From positions 124,001-188,000 of the forward strand of contig NZ_JAMBIZ010000004.1 in NCBI RefSeq assembly GCF_025291715.1: DNA of 64,000 bases. The letters are read 5' to 3'. Both the position numbers and the translations under genes were made by a program. Shown in pieces: positions 17,569 through 26,277 of this stretch (within the stretch, counting starts at the first letter, position 1; each line of letters opens with the position of its first letter). The notes under the pieces were generated by a model. It made no database searches. It worked only from the letters and a program-made list of their open reading frames with translations, and was not told where the DNA came from. The DNA is from Metasolibacillus sp. (lineage in GTDB: Bacteria; Bacillota; Bacilli; Bacillales_A; Planococcaceae).

Positions 17569-18525
17569 TTAATACGTTGGTTTTTTTTCGATGCTGTGAC
17601 GACCTTCAATGAATCGTACAGTACCTGATTTTGCACGCATTACAACGGAATGTGTTAATGCATACGCACCTTTATATTGAACACCTCGTAAAAGCTCACA
17701 ATCTGTTACAGCGGTTGCTGCAAAAATTGCATCATCACCTTTTACTAAGTCATCCATATATAATACTTTATTCACGTCAATCCCCATTTTATTACAACGT
17801 TCTAGCTGCTCCTCATCTTCAGGTACGAGCTTCGCTTGGAAGTCGCCACCTAGGCATTTTAAAGCAACCGCTGAAATAACACCCTCTGGTGCGCCACCGA
17901 TACCGAACATTATATCGATACCTGTTTCATCAAACGCTGTATTAATTGCTGCACCGACATCTCCATCTTGAATGAATTTAATGCGTGCACCTGCTTCGCG
18001 AATTTCATCAACAATCGCTTGGTGACGTGGACGATCTAGCAATGTGGCTACAACGTCGGAAATATCTTTATTTTTTGCCTTGGCAACTTGTAGCAAGTTG
18101 TATGTGACAGAGGCATTAATATCAACTTTGCCTGCCGCTTCTGGACCGACAGCAATTTTATCCATATACATGTCTGGTGCATTTAATAAGTTGCCACGGT
18201 CTGCAATGGCTAATACAGTCATTGCACCATTAGCACCCTTTGCAACGATGTTTGTACCTTCTAATGGGTCTACAGCGATATCTACTTCTGGACCACCGTT
18301 ACGCAAGCCTAGCTCTTCACCAATATAAAGCATCGGCGCTTCGTCCATCTCGCCTTCCCCGATTACAACAGTCGCATGCATCGGAATTGTGTCAAACATT
18401 GTACGCATCGCTGTTGTAGCTGCATCATCGGCAGCGACCTTTTCGCCTCGCCCCATCCATTTTGCAGATGCAATCGCTGCTGTTTCTGTTACTCGTACTA
18501 CTTCCATTGATAAACTGCGTTCCAT
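17569..18525 (-). CDS. glpX: Fructose-1,6-bisphosphatase, class II (GlpX type)
   Basis: Removes the 1-phosphate of fructose-1,6-bisphosphate in gluconeogenesis; the class II enzymes use Mn2+ and are related to inositol phosphatases. The 318 residues carry the metal site as [11 protein letters not shown] (about residues 57-67) and DPLEGTN (about 87-93), and the substrate site near [15 protein letters not shown] lies before Met1. It is placed between murA and rho, as in B. subtilis, beside the aldolase and transaldolase genes of the same pathway. Confidence 0.95.
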   Translation of the reverse strand: MERSLSMEVVRVTETAAIASAKWMGRGEKVAADDAATTAMRTMFDTIPMHATVVIGEGEMDEAPMLYIGEELGLRNGGPEVDIAVDPLEGTNIVAKGANGAMTVLAIADRGNLLNAPDMYMDKIAVGPEAAGKVDINASVTYNLLQVAKAKNKDISDVVATLLDRPRHQAIVDEIREAGARIKFIQDGDVGAAINTAFDETGIDIMFGIGGAPEGVISAVALKCLGGDFQAKLVPEDEEQLERCNKMGIDVNKVLYMDDLVKGDDAIFAATAVTDCELLRGVQYKGAYALTHSVVMRAKSGTVRFIEGRHSIEKKPTY

Positions 18526-18578
18526 GTTTCCTTATCCTCCTGCTATCATACTTGCATATTTTTCTAAATCATTGATTG

Positions 18579-19850
18579 TTATTTGCTTGTATGTACAATG
18601 GTTTCACGGCGAATTTCCGCTCCAAGTGCACAAAGTTTTTCAATCAAGCCACCGTAGCCTCGCTCGATATGGTAAATGTCGTGAATTTCTGTTTCACCTT
18701 CTGCAATTAAGCCTGCTAATACTAATGCTGCACCTGCGCGCAAATCTGTCGCAGTTACCGTTGAGCCTTGCAGTTGTGTAGGCCCTTGAATAATTGCTGT
18801 GTTTCCTTCTACCTTTGCGTTGGCATTCATTCTACGTAGCTCATCAATATGCTTGAATCTTGCAGAGTATATTGTATCCGTTACTTTCGACGAGCCAACT
18901 GCTTGCGTTAGCAAAACTGATAGTGGCTGTTGAATGTCTGTAGCAATACCAGGATAAACAAGTGTTTTTATATCGACCGCTGTTAAATCTGTCGTTTGCT
19001 TCGGTATAAAAATACTTTCCTCCCCAGTCTCTATTTTAACGCCCATTTCTCGCAATTTCGCTACTAATGACTCTACATGGAGTGGAATCACATTGTCGAT
19101 TGTGACACCATCGCCAATAGCAGAGGCCATAATCATAAATGTTGAGGCTTCAATACGATCAGGAATAATGGTGTGCTTCGTCCCGTGTAATTCCTCTACA
19201 CCGTCAATACGAATAACGCTCGTACCAGCACCTTTAATTTTTGCCCCCATATTCGTCAATAATGTCGCAACATCGATAATTTCAGGTTCTTTTGCCGCAT
19301 TTTCAATCACCGTGCGCCCTTTTGCACGCACAGCAGCAAGCATAATATTAATTGTTGCACCTACGCTTGCAACATCTAAATAAATTTTCGCACCGATTAG
19401 CTCATCCGCGCGTAAATAAATCGCGCCATGCTCATTCGTCACAGTCGCCCCCAATGCTTCAAAGCCTTTAATATGCTGGTCGATTGGACGCGGACCTAAA
19501 AAACAGCCTCCTGGTAAGCCGATAACAGCTTTTTTAAAGCGACCTAGCATTGCGCCCATCATGTAATAAGAGGCACGTAGCTTTTTGACATTGCCATTTG
19601 GCATAGGCATTGCCGTCATTTTACTTGGATCAATTGTCATTTGCCCGTCTTCAAATGACACTTCTCCACCAATTTCCTCTAGTAAAGCTTTTAATGTCCA
19701 TGCGTCAGAAATCGCTGGGATTCCTTCAATTGTTACGGAAGAATTCGCTAGGATTGATGCTGGAATTAAAGCAACCGCACTATTTTTGGCTCCACTAACT
19801 TTCACTGTACCTTTTAAACGTCGTTGTCCTGTAATTTTATAAACATCCAT
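18579..19850 (-). CDS. murA: UDP-N-acetylglucosamine 1-carboxyvinyltransferase
   Basis: Transfers enolpyruvate from PEP to UDP-GlcNAc, the first committed step of peptidoglycan synthesis and the target of fosfomycin. The 423 residues fold as two inside-out barrels; the reactive Cys is in [12 protein letters not shown] (about residue 117), and [10 protein letters not shown] near residue 17 binds UDP-GlcNAc. Bacillus has two paralogues; by position between the transaldolase gene and glpX this is the counterpart of B. subtilis murZ (murAB). AAGGGAG precedes Met1. Confidence 0.95.
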   Translation of the reverse strand: MDVYKITGQRRLKGTVKVSGAKNSAVALIPASILANSSVTIEGIPAISDAWTLKALLEEIGGEVSFEDGQMTIDPSKMTAMPMPNGNVKKLRASYYMMGAMLGRFKKAVIGLPGGCFLGPRPIDQHIKGFEALGATVTNEHGAIYLRADELIGAKIYLDVASVGATINIMLAAVRAKGRTVIENAAKEPEIIDVATLLTNMGAKIKGAGTSVIRIDGVEELHGTKHTIIPDRIEASTFMIMASAIGDGVTIDNVIPLHVESLVAKLREMGVKIETGEESIFIPKQTTDLTAVDIKTLVYPGIATDIQQPLSVLLTQAVGSSKVTDTIYSARFKHIDELRRMNANAKVEGNTAIIQGPTQLQGSTVTATDLRAGAALVLAGLIAEGETEIHDIYHIERGYGGLIEKLCALGAEIRRETIVHTSK

Positions 19851-19879
19851 AACGATTCTCCCTTAAAAAGAATGGCTCA

Positions 19880-20530
19880 TTATTGTCCTTGGCGCTTTGA
19901 CCAGTCCGCTAAAAAACCTTCGATTCCTTTTGCTGTTAATGGATGGTTAAATAATTGCTGTAATACGTTAAATGGTGTTGTTGAAATATGAGCACCAGCT
20001 AGAGCTGCGTCTGTAATATGTTGTGGGTGACGGATTGATGCAGCAATGATTTCTGTTTTAATATCGTGAATTGTGAAAATATCTGCAATTGTAGAAATTA
20101 ACTCTACGCCATTATGGCCGATATCATCTAAACGTCCAAGGAATGGAGAAACGTAAGTAGCGCCTGCGCGAGCTGCCATTAAAGCTTGGTTCGCACTGAA
20201 AATTAATGTAACGTTTGTTTTAATCCCTTTTTCTGAGAAATGCTTACATGCTTTTAAGCCTTCTGGTGTCATAGGTAGCTTCACTGTAATATTCGGATGA
20301 ATTGCAGCTAGCTCTTCCCCTTCTTTAATCATACCTTCAGCATCTAAAGAAATAACCTCACCTGAAACCGAGCCATCAACAAGTTGTGCAATTTCCTTTA
20401 AGCGATCATGGAAGTTTACACCTGGCTCTTTTGCTACAAGTGATGGATTCGTTGTTACGCCAGATAAAATCCCCCAAGAGTATGCTTCCTTAATTTCATC
20501 AAAGTTTGCTGTATCAATAAAAAATTTCAT
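19880..20530 (-). CDS. Transaldolase-like protein (fructose-6-phosphate aldolase family)
   Basis: Small aldolase of 216 residues (YwjH in B. subtilis), of the short transaldolase subfamily that moves a dihydroxyacetone unit in the pentose phosphate pathway. Marks are [13 protein letters not shown] at the start, [12 protein letters not shown] near residue 25, the Schiff-base Lys in VKLPMT (about residue 84) and [11 protein letters not shown] near residue 128. GGAGG precedes Met1. It is transcribed after fba. Confidence 0.92.
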   Translation of the reverse strand: MKFFIDTANFDEIKEAYSWGILSGVTTNPSLVAKEPGVNFHDRLKEIAQLVDGSVSGEVISLDAEGMIKEGEELAAIHPNITVKLPMTPEGLKACKHFSEKGIKTNVTLIFSANQALMAARAGATYVSPFLGRLDDIGHNGVELISTIADIFTIHDIKTEIIAASIRHPQHITDAALAGAHISTTPFNVLQQLFNHPLTAKGIEGFLADWSKRQGQ

Positions 20531-20640
20531 GCTAAAAAATCCTCCTAAAATTACGATTTCATATTAATTCAAAAATGAAGAGAAGGCCGTTGTGACACTT
20601 CTCCCTCACATACACTGACCTTCAATAATGGATGAAAGCT

Positions 20641-20679
20641 AACAATCAGTGGGAGGTGAATCCCCACCCACTGATTGAA
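20641..20679. repeat. Palindromic repeat, copy 2 (CAATCAGTGGG family)
   Basis: CAATCAGTGGG (20643-20653) pairs with CCCACTGATTG (20667-20677) around a 13-base loop that is itself G-rich then C-rich. It begins about 10 bases after the fba stop codon, like copy 1 after tdk, and has the same flanking CTAA and AA. Confidence 0.75.
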
Positions 20680-20687
20680 CTGTGATT

Positions 20688-21542
20688 TTATGCTTTTTGA
20701 TTGCTACCAAATTCACGAATTTTCCCAATAACTGTTGCTTTAATCGCCTCACGTGCAGGTGCTAAATATTTACGTGGGTCATATACTTTCGTATCATTTG
20801 CTAGCACTTCACGAATTGCTTTTGTTGCCGAAATTTGGTTTTCTGTATTTACGTTAATTTTCGCTGTACCTAATGAGATAGAGCGTTGAATATCTTTTGT
20901 TGGGATACCTGTTCCACCATGTAATACTAATGGAAGGTCTGCTAATTTAGAAATTTCCTCCATTTCAGCAAATCCTAAGTTTGGCTCACCTTGGTATGGA
21001 CCATGCACTGAACCTAATGCTGGCGCTAAGCAATCAATATTTGTTGCTTCTACAAGACGCTTACATTCTGCTGGATCTGCGTACATAATACCACCGATTA
21101 CGCCATCCTCTTCTCCACCAACTGTACCAAGTTCTGCTTCTACAGACACACCATTTGCATGTGCGTATTCTACAACTTGCTTCGTAATGCTAACATTCTC
21201 GTCAAATGGGTGGTGAGAAGCATCAATCATAACAGAAGTAAAGCCTGCATCGATTGCTTCTTTACATTTTTCAAAGCTTGAGCCGTGGTCTAAGTGAATC
21301 GCTACAGGTACTGTAATTTTATATGATTCGATTAAACCTTTTACCATATGAACAACTGCAATGAAGCCACCCATATATTTACCAGCGCCTTCAGATACAC
21401 CTAAAATAACTGGTGAATTTTCCTCTTGTGCTGCTTGTAAAATCGCTTGTGTGAACTCTAAGTTATTAATATTGAATTGCCCTACTGCGTAACCTTCTGC
21501 TTTTGCTTTAATTAACATCTCTTTCATTGAAACTAATGCCAT
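20688..21542 (-). CDS. fba: Fructose-bisphosphate aldolase, class II
   Basis: Zinc-dependent glycolytic aldolase of 284 residues that joins dihydroxyacetone phosphate and glyceraldehyde 3-phosphate. Metal and catalytic marks: [11 protein letters not shown] (about residues 81-91), the Glu in [10 protein letters not shown] near residue 134, and [10 protein letters not shown] with the metal His near residue 208. GGAGG precedes Met1. Order spo0F-fba-transaldolase-murA is as in B. subtilis. Confidence 0.96.
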   Translation of the reverse strand: MALVSMKEMLIKAKAEGYAVGQFNINNLEFTQAILQAAQEENSPVILGVSEGAGKYMGGFIAVVHMVKGLIESYKITVPVAIHLDHGSSFEKCKEAIDAGFTSVMIDASHHPFDENVSITKQVVEYAHANGVSVEAELGTVGGEEDGVIGGIMYADPAECKRLVEATNIDCLAPALGSVHGPYQGEPNLGFAEMEEISKLADLPLVLHGGTGIPTKDIQRSISLGTAKINVNTENQISATKAIREVLANDTKVYDPRKYLAPAREAIKATVIGKIREFGSNQKA

Positions 21543-21590
21543 GATTTAAATCCTCCTCGGACAGTTGTTGGTTATTGCTTATTTATGGCT

Positions 21591-21608
21591 CTGCTAGACA
21601 TCTAGCAG
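21591..21608. repeat. Short perfect palindrome upstream of fba
   Basis: CTGCTAG-ACAT-CTAGCAG lies about 50 bases before the fba start, without a T-run on either side. It could be an operator or a leader hairpin of fba; the function is unknown. Confidence 0.45.
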
Positions 21609-21675
21609 GGAAAAGCCTTTAATTTCATTTTAGACAAGCTTTCACTTCGTCCAAATATTGCACGTCTCTATCATA

Positions 21676-21716
21676 ACAAAAATGAAGGTGTCTGAAAAGT
21701 TATTTCAAACACCTTC
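21676..21716 (-). terminator. Intrinsic terminator after spo0F
   Basis: The last codons and stop of spo0F form the upstream arm: GAAGGTGT-t-TGAAA pairs with TTTCA-g-ACACCTTC across a 5-base loop, then ATTTTTGTT follows on the minus strand. Overlap of the stem with the stop codon means that translation and termination touch here. Confidence 0.85.
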
Positions 21717-22082
21717 GCTTTTACCACCACTTAGTATTTCATTCACTGCATCTCGCACTTCAAAAATATTAAACGGTTTTGTAAAATATTTTGTTGCACC
21801 TAGCGCAAATGCTTCATCAATGAGCGTTTGCTCGCCATATGCTGTCATCATCACAACATTTATTTCGTCGCTTAGTGTTCGTAGCTCACGCAATATTTCA
21901 ATACCGTTCATCCCTGGAATTTTCATATCAAGCAAGATGCAATCAATTTTTTCATTTTTGAATATGTCTAATGCTTCCATGCCATTTGATGCTAAAAAGG
22001 TTTCATACCCTTCTTTTTTAAAAACCTCATTTAGCAATAATCGAATGCCATGTTGATCGTCTACTATTAATATGTTTGTCAT
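21705..22082 (-). CDS. spo0F: Sporulation initiation phosphotransferase Spo0F
   Basis: Single-domain response regulator of 125 residues that carries phosphate from the sporulation kinases to Spo0B in the phosphorelay. The acidic pocket is D8-D9, the phosphorylated Asp is D52 in LLDMKIPGMNG, Thr is in MMTAYGEQ, and the conserved Lys is in KYFTKPFNIFEVRDA. There is no output domain, and MTNILIVDDQHGIRLLLNEVF is close to B. subtilis Spo0F up to the N-terminus. AGGAG precedes Met1. Confidence 0.95.
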   Translation of the reverse strand: MTNILIVDDQHGIRLLLNEVFKKEGYETFLASNGMEALDIFKNEKIDCILLDMKIPGMNGIEILRELRTLSDEINVVMMTAYGEQTLIDEAFALGATKYFTKPFNIFEVRDAVNEILSGGKSEGV

Positions 22083-22344
22083 TTCGGATATCTCCTATTT
22101 GTGTGCTTCAAGTGGGTAAAATTGTATGTAAATAAAAAACTCATCTAATCATAAGTGATAAAGGTTTTTTGGATGCTACTGGTCACCTTATCGTAATATT
22201 AATTTCACCTTCCACAGCAATTAATATATTTATAACACACTTCTTTATTTTTTATGAATGAGTAAACATTCAGTGCATACACTTGAACAGTTGCTAAATA
22301 AAGATGGATATGTCACCAGTAGCATTGAGTTATGAATCCATAGA
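22083..22344. other. Gene-free stretch upstream of spo0F
   Basis: I see no convincing gene. It contains an 11-bp inverted repeat (ATGCTACTGGT at 22173-22183 and ACCAGTAGCAT at 22315-22325) enclosing about 130 bases, and inside it an 18-bp palindrome close to a FadR site. The spo0F promoter should be in its left part. Confidence 0.6.
22255..22272. promoter_or_regulatory. FadR-like palindromic operator candidate
   Basis: TGAATGAGTAAACATTCA is an 18-bp palindrome (TGAATG and CATTCA) that fits the B. subtilis FadR consensus TGAATGAMTANTCATTCA at all but two defined positions. It lies 173 bases before spo0F and next to the decayed pheromone cassette; no obvious fatty-acid gene is adjacent. Confidence 0.45.
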
Positions 22345-22445
22345 TTAATGGATGCTTGGTAAACCTGAGAGTTGCTCTGAGAAGAATTGTACTCCCTTAC
22401 AGTGAAGATTAATTCTTCTCACATTTTATAGCCTTCAACTATCTT
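22345..22445 (-). pseudogene. Decayed third copy of the PapR-like peptide gene
   Basis: Directly behind the second peptide gene, the minus strand reads GVQFFSEQLSGLPSIH and a stop, aligned with the ends of the two intact peptides (GAQVFSGKLPDLPSLP and GVQVFSESLPDLPSRP). Upstream, DNA similar to the end of the signal-peptide coding region is still visible (AGTTGAAGGCTATAA against AGTTGGAAGTTATCA), but frame breaks and deletions remove the start and the secretion signal. Confidence 0.7.
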
Positions 22446-22476
22446 AGATTAAAAGCTTTTATATTTAGCACATCAT

Positions 22477-22641
22477 CTAAGGTCTGCTCGGTAAATCTGG
22501 TAAGGATTCTGAGAAGACTTGTACTCCTACATTTAACGATATTTCACTAACAGGTGAGACTGTTTCCGCCTGTGCTTGATAACTTCCAACTGATAATAAA
22601 ATCACGCAACCTACAAATAAATTAACTACAAACTTTTTCAT
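22477..22641 (-). CDS. Small exported peptide 2, PapR-like pheromone precursor
   Basis: A 54-residue precursor: MKK start, hydrophobic signal segment, probable cleavage after AQA near residue 25, then about 29 residues ending in SESLPDLPSRP. It is a tandem duplicate of peptide 1 of exactly the same length. AAGGAG is 7 bases before the ATG at 22641, and only 13 bases separate it from the stop of peptide 1; the frame is open further upstream, but the ribosome site decides. Next to a PlcR-like receptor, the likely role is an exported, processed and re-imported signal peptide. The core DLP also occurs in the B. cereus PapR signal (ADLPFEF); similarity is short, so the family call is inference. 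Confidence 0.75.
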   Translation of the reverse strand: MKKFVVNLFVGCVILLSVGSYQAQAETVSPVSEISLNVGVQVFSESLPDLPSRP

Positions 22642-22654
22642 AGCAGTACTCCTT

Positions 22655-22819
22655 TTAAGGTAGGCTTGGTAAATCTGGGAGTTTCCCTGAGAAGACTTGT
22701 GCTCCCACATTTAACGATATTTCACTAACAGGTGAGACTGTTTCTGCTGGTGCTTGATAAACACCAACTGATAAAAGAATGATACAGCATACAACTAAAT
22801 TAGCCAAAAACTTTTTCAT
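22655..22819 (-). CDS. Small exported peptide 1, PapR-like pheromone precursor
   Basis: A 54-residue precursor with MKK start, hydrophobic signal segment, probable cleavage after APA near residue 25, and a mature part (ETVSPVSEISLNVGAQVFS...) ending in SGKLPDLPSLP. GGGGGTG is 5 bases before the ATG at 22819. It begins 77 bases after the stop of the PlcR-like regulator gene, on the same strand, as papR follows plcR in the B. cereus group. The two copies are nearly identical in the middle and differ in the last 10 residues, where the active signal would lie. Confidence 0.77.
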   Translation of the reverse strand: MKKFLANLVVCCIILLSVGVYQAPAETVSPVSEISLNVGAQVFSGKLPDLPSLP

Positions 22820-22896
22820 CGTAACACCCCCTTTTATTAGTAATTTATTACAAACCAAAAGATAAATCAATATTTTTTTAAAATTCATAATATATT

Positions 22897-23760
22897 TTAT
22901 AGATCTTTTTGTAATTGCTCCTTTAATTGTTCTGTAATTCTAATATAATCAATTTTATTTTGAAGCTCAAAAAGACTTGTTGCTTGTCGAATATAAATTT
23001 CAGCATCAGTAAATGCTTTTTCTAAAATGGATAAACGGGCTGCTTGAAATAATAACTCGCCTAATCTATATAATGTTTCATTTTCTAAGCAAAGCTTAAT
23101 CGCCTGTTTACAGCAAAGTAACGCATCTTTGATATCTTCTTTATATGCTAGCGTTCTTGATTTTCCATGTAGAATTTTAATTTTCAAACGATCATTTATA
23201 TGATTTTGTGCAAAATTTGAAGTACAAAGTTCATAATAATGAAGCGATGTATCATATTCTTCCCTCTCAAAATAAACTACAGCTAGACTGCTCATAATTT
23301 CAATATCCAATGCTTCCTCTACTTTTCCCTCTGATGGTAAAAGAGATTTAAAAATTTGAATAGATTTGGTGCTATTTTTTTCTAGAAAATATGCACAAAT
23401 CCCCTCATTCCACTTCAAAAATTTACGCTCTTTTGAGGAAAGCATGCTTTTATTGTGCAATTCATTCATAATAATATAAGAAACTGATTCATAATCTCGT
23501 TGATGTACTAATTTTCGCACAAGCTTTTCAACTTCTGAATTTGACTGAACTGGTGTAGAATGTACATCATGAAAGAAGTTTTCGATTGGTACGCCTAATT
23601 TTTCAGCAATTTGGTGCATCACAACGCTCGATGGCGAACTGCCACCCTTTTCAAAGTTGCTAATCATAGCTTGTGTGCATATTCCTTTTGCTAATTGAGC
23701 TTGTGTATAACCCATTTTCTTTCTATAATATTTAATGTTTTTTGCAATTGTTTGTAACAT
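22897..23760 (-). CDS. PlcR-like HTH/TPR regulator (RRNPP family)
   Basis: Cytoplasmic regulator of 287 residues, close to the length of PlcR. Residues 1-65 are an XRE-type helix-turn-helix (YTQAQLAKGICTQAMISNFE, then AEKLGVPIENFF). The rest is all helical with TPR-like repeats (for example AVVYFEREEYDTSLHYYELC and LLFQAARLSILEKAFTDAEI), the fold that binds signal peptides in PlcR, NprR and Rap proteins. Two small exported peptide genes follow on the same strand, which fits a receptor with its own pheromones. AGGAG is 6 bases before Met1. The promoter region is shared with the divergent ywjG gene. Targets are not visible in this window. Confidence 0.85.
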   Translation of the reverse strand: MLQTIAKNIKYYRKKMGYTQAQLAKGICTQAMISNFEKGGSSPSSVVMHQIAEKLGVPIENFFHDVHSTPVQSNSEVEKLVRKLVHQRDYESVSYIIMNELHNKSMLSSKERKFLKWNEGICAYFLEKNSTKSIQIFKSLLPSEGKVEEALDIEIMSSLAVVYFEREEYDTSLHYYELCTSNFAQNHINDRLKIKILHGKSRTLAYKEDIKDALLCCKQAIKLCLENETLYRLGELLFQAARLSILEKAFTDAEIYIRQATSLFELQNKIDYIRITEQLKEQLQKDL

Positions 23761-23786
23761 CTTATTCTCCTAACGTATACTTTTTC

Positions 23787-23802
23787 ATTCAATATAATGA
23801 AT
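23787..23802. promoter_or_regulatory. Palindrome in the divergent regulator/ywjG promoter region
   Basis: ATTCA-ATATAA-TGAAT lies between the PlcR-like regulator gene (start 23760) and ywjG (start 23847). It is a candidate autoregulatory site. Before the peptide genes a half-site ATTCATAATAT occurs at 22881-22891. It does not match the B. cereus PlcR box. Confidence 0.35.
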
Positions 23803-23846
23803 ATATTTATATTATATTTTATTTTAATATCAATGAGGTGTTTTTT

Positions 23847-24407
23847 ATGTCAAAAATATTAACAACACAATTAACAGGTGTCCTGCAAAAGATTCAACAA
23901 AATGAAGAGGATGCGATTGAGGAAACTGCGCGTCTATTAGCACAGGCTGCTATTGGGCAAGGTACAGTGTATTTTGCATGCTTTGATGAAATGCAAGGCA
24001 TTGCTCAAAATGCGCTGTTGTCAGCAGAGCCAATGGCAAAGGTAGCACTATGGACAGCAGATACACTTCTGACAGAAACGGATCGCGTCTGCATTTTTAC
24101 ACGTCATGCTAATAATTCAGATGCCCTTGAATTAGCACAACAGCTTTATGATGCATTTATTCCTTTTGCAGCAATTGCTTGCGAGCAAGCTAGCAATGAC
24201 AACCAGCTGAGTGAGCTTGCTTACACCTATGTTTCTCTAAACTTACGCAATCCCATTTTGCCACATCCTACAAAGCTTGGTACCCGTATTGTGATGCCAT
24301 CTTTATTAGCTGCTCTTTATGTCTATGAAGCAATTAAGCTGTCCTACGATGAAATGCTCGTTTTAGACGAGGATGACGATGAGGAAATTCAATCACCTTT
24401 TGGGTAA
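23847..24407 (+). CDS. ywjG: DUF2529 protein (YwjG)
   Basis: Conserved protein of 186 residues found near spo0F and pyrG in Bacillus. It has an SIS-like sugar-phosphate binding look (VYFACFDEM, then DRVCIFTRHANNSDALELAQ), but the function is not known. The acidic tail (VLDEDDDEEIQ) is a visible feature. The open frame runs further upstream, yet GAGGTG is 6 bases before the ATG at 23847, which also gives the usual N-terminus. It is the only plus-strand gene in this run. Confidence 0.85.
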   Translation: MSKILTTQLTGVLQKIQQNEEDAIEETARLLAQAAIGQGTVYFACFDEMQGIAQNALLSAEPMAKVALWTADTLLTETDRVCIFTRHANNSDALELAQQLYDAFIPFAAIACEQASNDNQLSELAYTYVSLNLRNPILPHPTKLGTRIVMPSLLAALYVYEAIKLSYDEMLVLDEDDDEEIQSPFG

Positions 24408-24410
24408 TCA

Positions 24411-24448
24411 AAAACGGCAGTTTGGAGAGCTTACCAAACTGCCGTTTT
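24411..24448. terminator. Bidirectional terminator between ywjG and pyrG
   Basis: AAAACGGCAGTTTGG pairs perfectly with CCAAACTGCCGTTTT around an 8-base loop; A- and T-runs at the ends make it work in both directions for these convergent genes. Confidence 0.9.
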
Positions 24449-24453
24449 CCTAT

Positions 24454-26052
24454 TTATTTATTGAATGCGGCACCAACAAACTCACGGAATAATGGTTGTG
24501 GACGTTGTGGGCGTGAAATTAGCTCTGGGTGGAACTGTGCAGCTACGAAGAATTTCTTCTCTGGTAGCTCGATAACTTCCACTAGTTTATTGTCAGGTGA
24601 AACGCCTGAGAATACTAAGCCTTCTGCCTCCATTGCTTCACGGAACTCATTATTAAATTCATAGCGGTGGCGGTGACGCTCGTACACTAACTCTTCACCG
24701 CTGTATGCCGAACGTGCTACTGAGCCCTCTTTTAGCTTACATGGATATAAGCCTAAACGTAGTGTACCACCTAAATCTGTATCCTCTGATTGATCTGGTA
24801 AGAAGTCAATAATTGGATATTTTGTGCCATTATCTAATTCTGTTGAATGTGCGCCTTCTAGCCCCATCACATTGCGAGCAAATTCAATTGTCGCAAGCTG
24901 CATACCTAAGCAAATACCTAAGAATGGTACATTATTTTCACGCGCATAGCGAATTGCTTCAATTTTCCCTTCAATACCACGATCGCCAAAGCCACCTGGT
25001 ACTAAAATGCCATCTGCTTGGTTTAATAGCTCTTCCACATTTTCAGCTGTTACATTTTCAGCGTTTACCCAATCAATTTCGATATCTGAATTGTAAACAT
25101 AGCCTGCATGCTTCAATGCCTCTACAACAGAAATATAAGCGTCCTGTAGCTCTACATATTTCCCTACTAGAGCAATGCGTGTTTTGTTTTCTAAGTTTTT
25201 CACTTTATGGACAAGCTCTTTCCAATCTTCCATATCCGCTTTTGGTGCTTTAATGCCAAAATGATCTAAAACGATTTGGTCAAAGCCTTGTGCAAGCAAG
25301 TTTAGTGGCACTTCATATAAATGCTCTGCATCGCGTGATTCAATAATATCCGTTGAGCGAACATCACAGAATAGCGCAATTTTATCCTTCATTTCCTGTG
25401 GTACAGGCTGCTCTGTACGCAATACGATAATATTCGGTTGAATACCTAATGAACGCAATTCTTTTACAGAGTGTTGAGTTGGCTTTGTTTTCATTTCCCC
25501 AGCCGCTTTAATATAAGGCATTAATGTACAATGGATATACATCACATTTTCATGCCCTAAATCACGGCGCATTTGGCGAATCGCTTCTAAAAATGATAGT
25601 GATTCGAAATCTCCTACTGTACCGCCAATTTCAGTAATAACAACATCCGCAGACGTTTCACGACCAGCACGTTGAATGCGGTCTTTAATTTCATTTGTTA
25701 CATGAGGAATTACTTGAACTGTTCCACCGTTATAATCGCCACGACGTTCTTTGTTTAAAACAGATTGATACACTTTACCTGAGGTAACTGTTGAGTGTTT
25801 GCCAAGGTTTATATCAATAAAGCGCTCATAGTGACCTAAGTCTAAATCTGCCTCTGCGCCATCATCTGTTACGAAAACCTCACCATGCTGGTATGGGCTC
25901 ATCGTACCTGGATCGATATTTAAATATGGATCAAACTTTTGAATTGTTACTTCTAATCCACGGTTTTTTAATATGCGACCTAGTGATGCAGCAACAATCC
26001 CCTTACCTAGTGAAGATACAACGCCACCTGTTACGAAAATATACTTTGTCAT
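24454..26052 (-). CDS. pyrG: CTP synthase
   Basis: Aminates UTP to CTP with glutamine. The 532 residues have the N-terminal amidoligase domain ([15 protein letters not shown]-loop near residue 15; then [16 protein letters not shown] region near residue 148) and the C-terminal class I glutamine amidotransferase domain with the nucleophile Cys in FLGICLGMQ (near residue 380) and the His-Glu pair in FHPELISRP. Start: AAGGAGG lies before the ATG at 26052; the longer frame to 26091 would begin inside the leader. Regulation by a CTP-sensing attenuator is visible upstream. Confidence 0.97.
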   Translation of the reverse strand: MTKYIFVTGGVVSSLGKGIVAASLGRILKNRGLEVTIQKFDPYLNIDPGTMSPYQHGEVFVTDDGAEADLDLGHYERFIDINLGKHSTVTSGKVYQSVLNKERRGDYNGGTVQVIPHVTNEIKDRIQRAGRETSADVVITEIGGTVGDFESLSFLEAIRQMRRDLGHENVMYIHCTLMPYIKAAGEMKTKPTQHSVKELRSLGIQPNIIVLRTEQPVPQEMKDKIALFCDVRSTDIIESRDAEHLYEVPLNLLAQGFDQIVLDHFGIKAPKADMEDWKELVHKVKNLENKTRIALVGKYVELQDAYISVVEALKHAGYVYNSDIEIDWVNAENVTAENVEELLNQADGILVPGGFGDRGIEGKIEAIRYARENNVPFLGICLGMQLATIEFARNVMGLEGAHSTELDNGTKYPIIDFLPDQSEDTDLGGTLRLGLYPCKLKEGSVARSAYSGEELVYERHRHRYEFNNEFREAMEAEGLVFSGVSPDNKLVEVIELPEKKFFVAAQFHPELISRPQRPQPLFREFVGAAFNK

Positions 26053-26126
26053 CTTGTATTCCTCCTTCAAAATATAAAAAACTTGGTTCACACTACAAGT
26101 TTTGCTGGGTAAATCAACAACAAAAA

Positions 26127-26235
26127 ACGCTCCACCTGCAGTATATTTTGCAGGGGGAGCGTGTTACGTATACGGTCAATCTCCTTTTTTAAGGAGCCCA
26201 ATTAAAAGATTAAACGGAAGCGGAAAAGAAGTCAA
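26127..26235 (-). promoter_or_regulatory. pyrG promoter and CTP-sensing attenuator leader
   Basis: On the minus strand: -35 TTGACT (26235-26230), a weak -10 about 17 bases on, then the initial transcribed bases GGGCTCC (from 26199) followed by TTAAAAAAGGAG. Further on ACGCTCCCCCTGCA pairs with TGCAGGTGGAGCGT (26162-26149 with 26140-26127), followed by TTTTTT, a terminator whose 5' arm is a C/U-rich run. This is the layout known from B. subtilis pyrG, in which low CTP causes extra G residues to be added at the GGGC start and the poly-G pairs with the C/U-rich arm, preventing termination. Confidence 0.88.
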
Positions 26236-26277
26236 GAGTTTTTGCTTATGTTCATTCAATTAATGTCGAAGGCGATA

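Noticed and set aside
22655..22888. Longer start (77 residues) for the first small peptide
   Set aside because: The extra 23 residues cover the ribosome site GGGGGTG and would put a second hydrophobic segment before the signal peptide; the Met at 22819 is better.
23787..23802. Canonical B. cereus PlcR box
   Set aside because: The palindrome ATTCA-N6-TGAAT does not fit TATGNAN4TNCATA; kept only as a candidate site.
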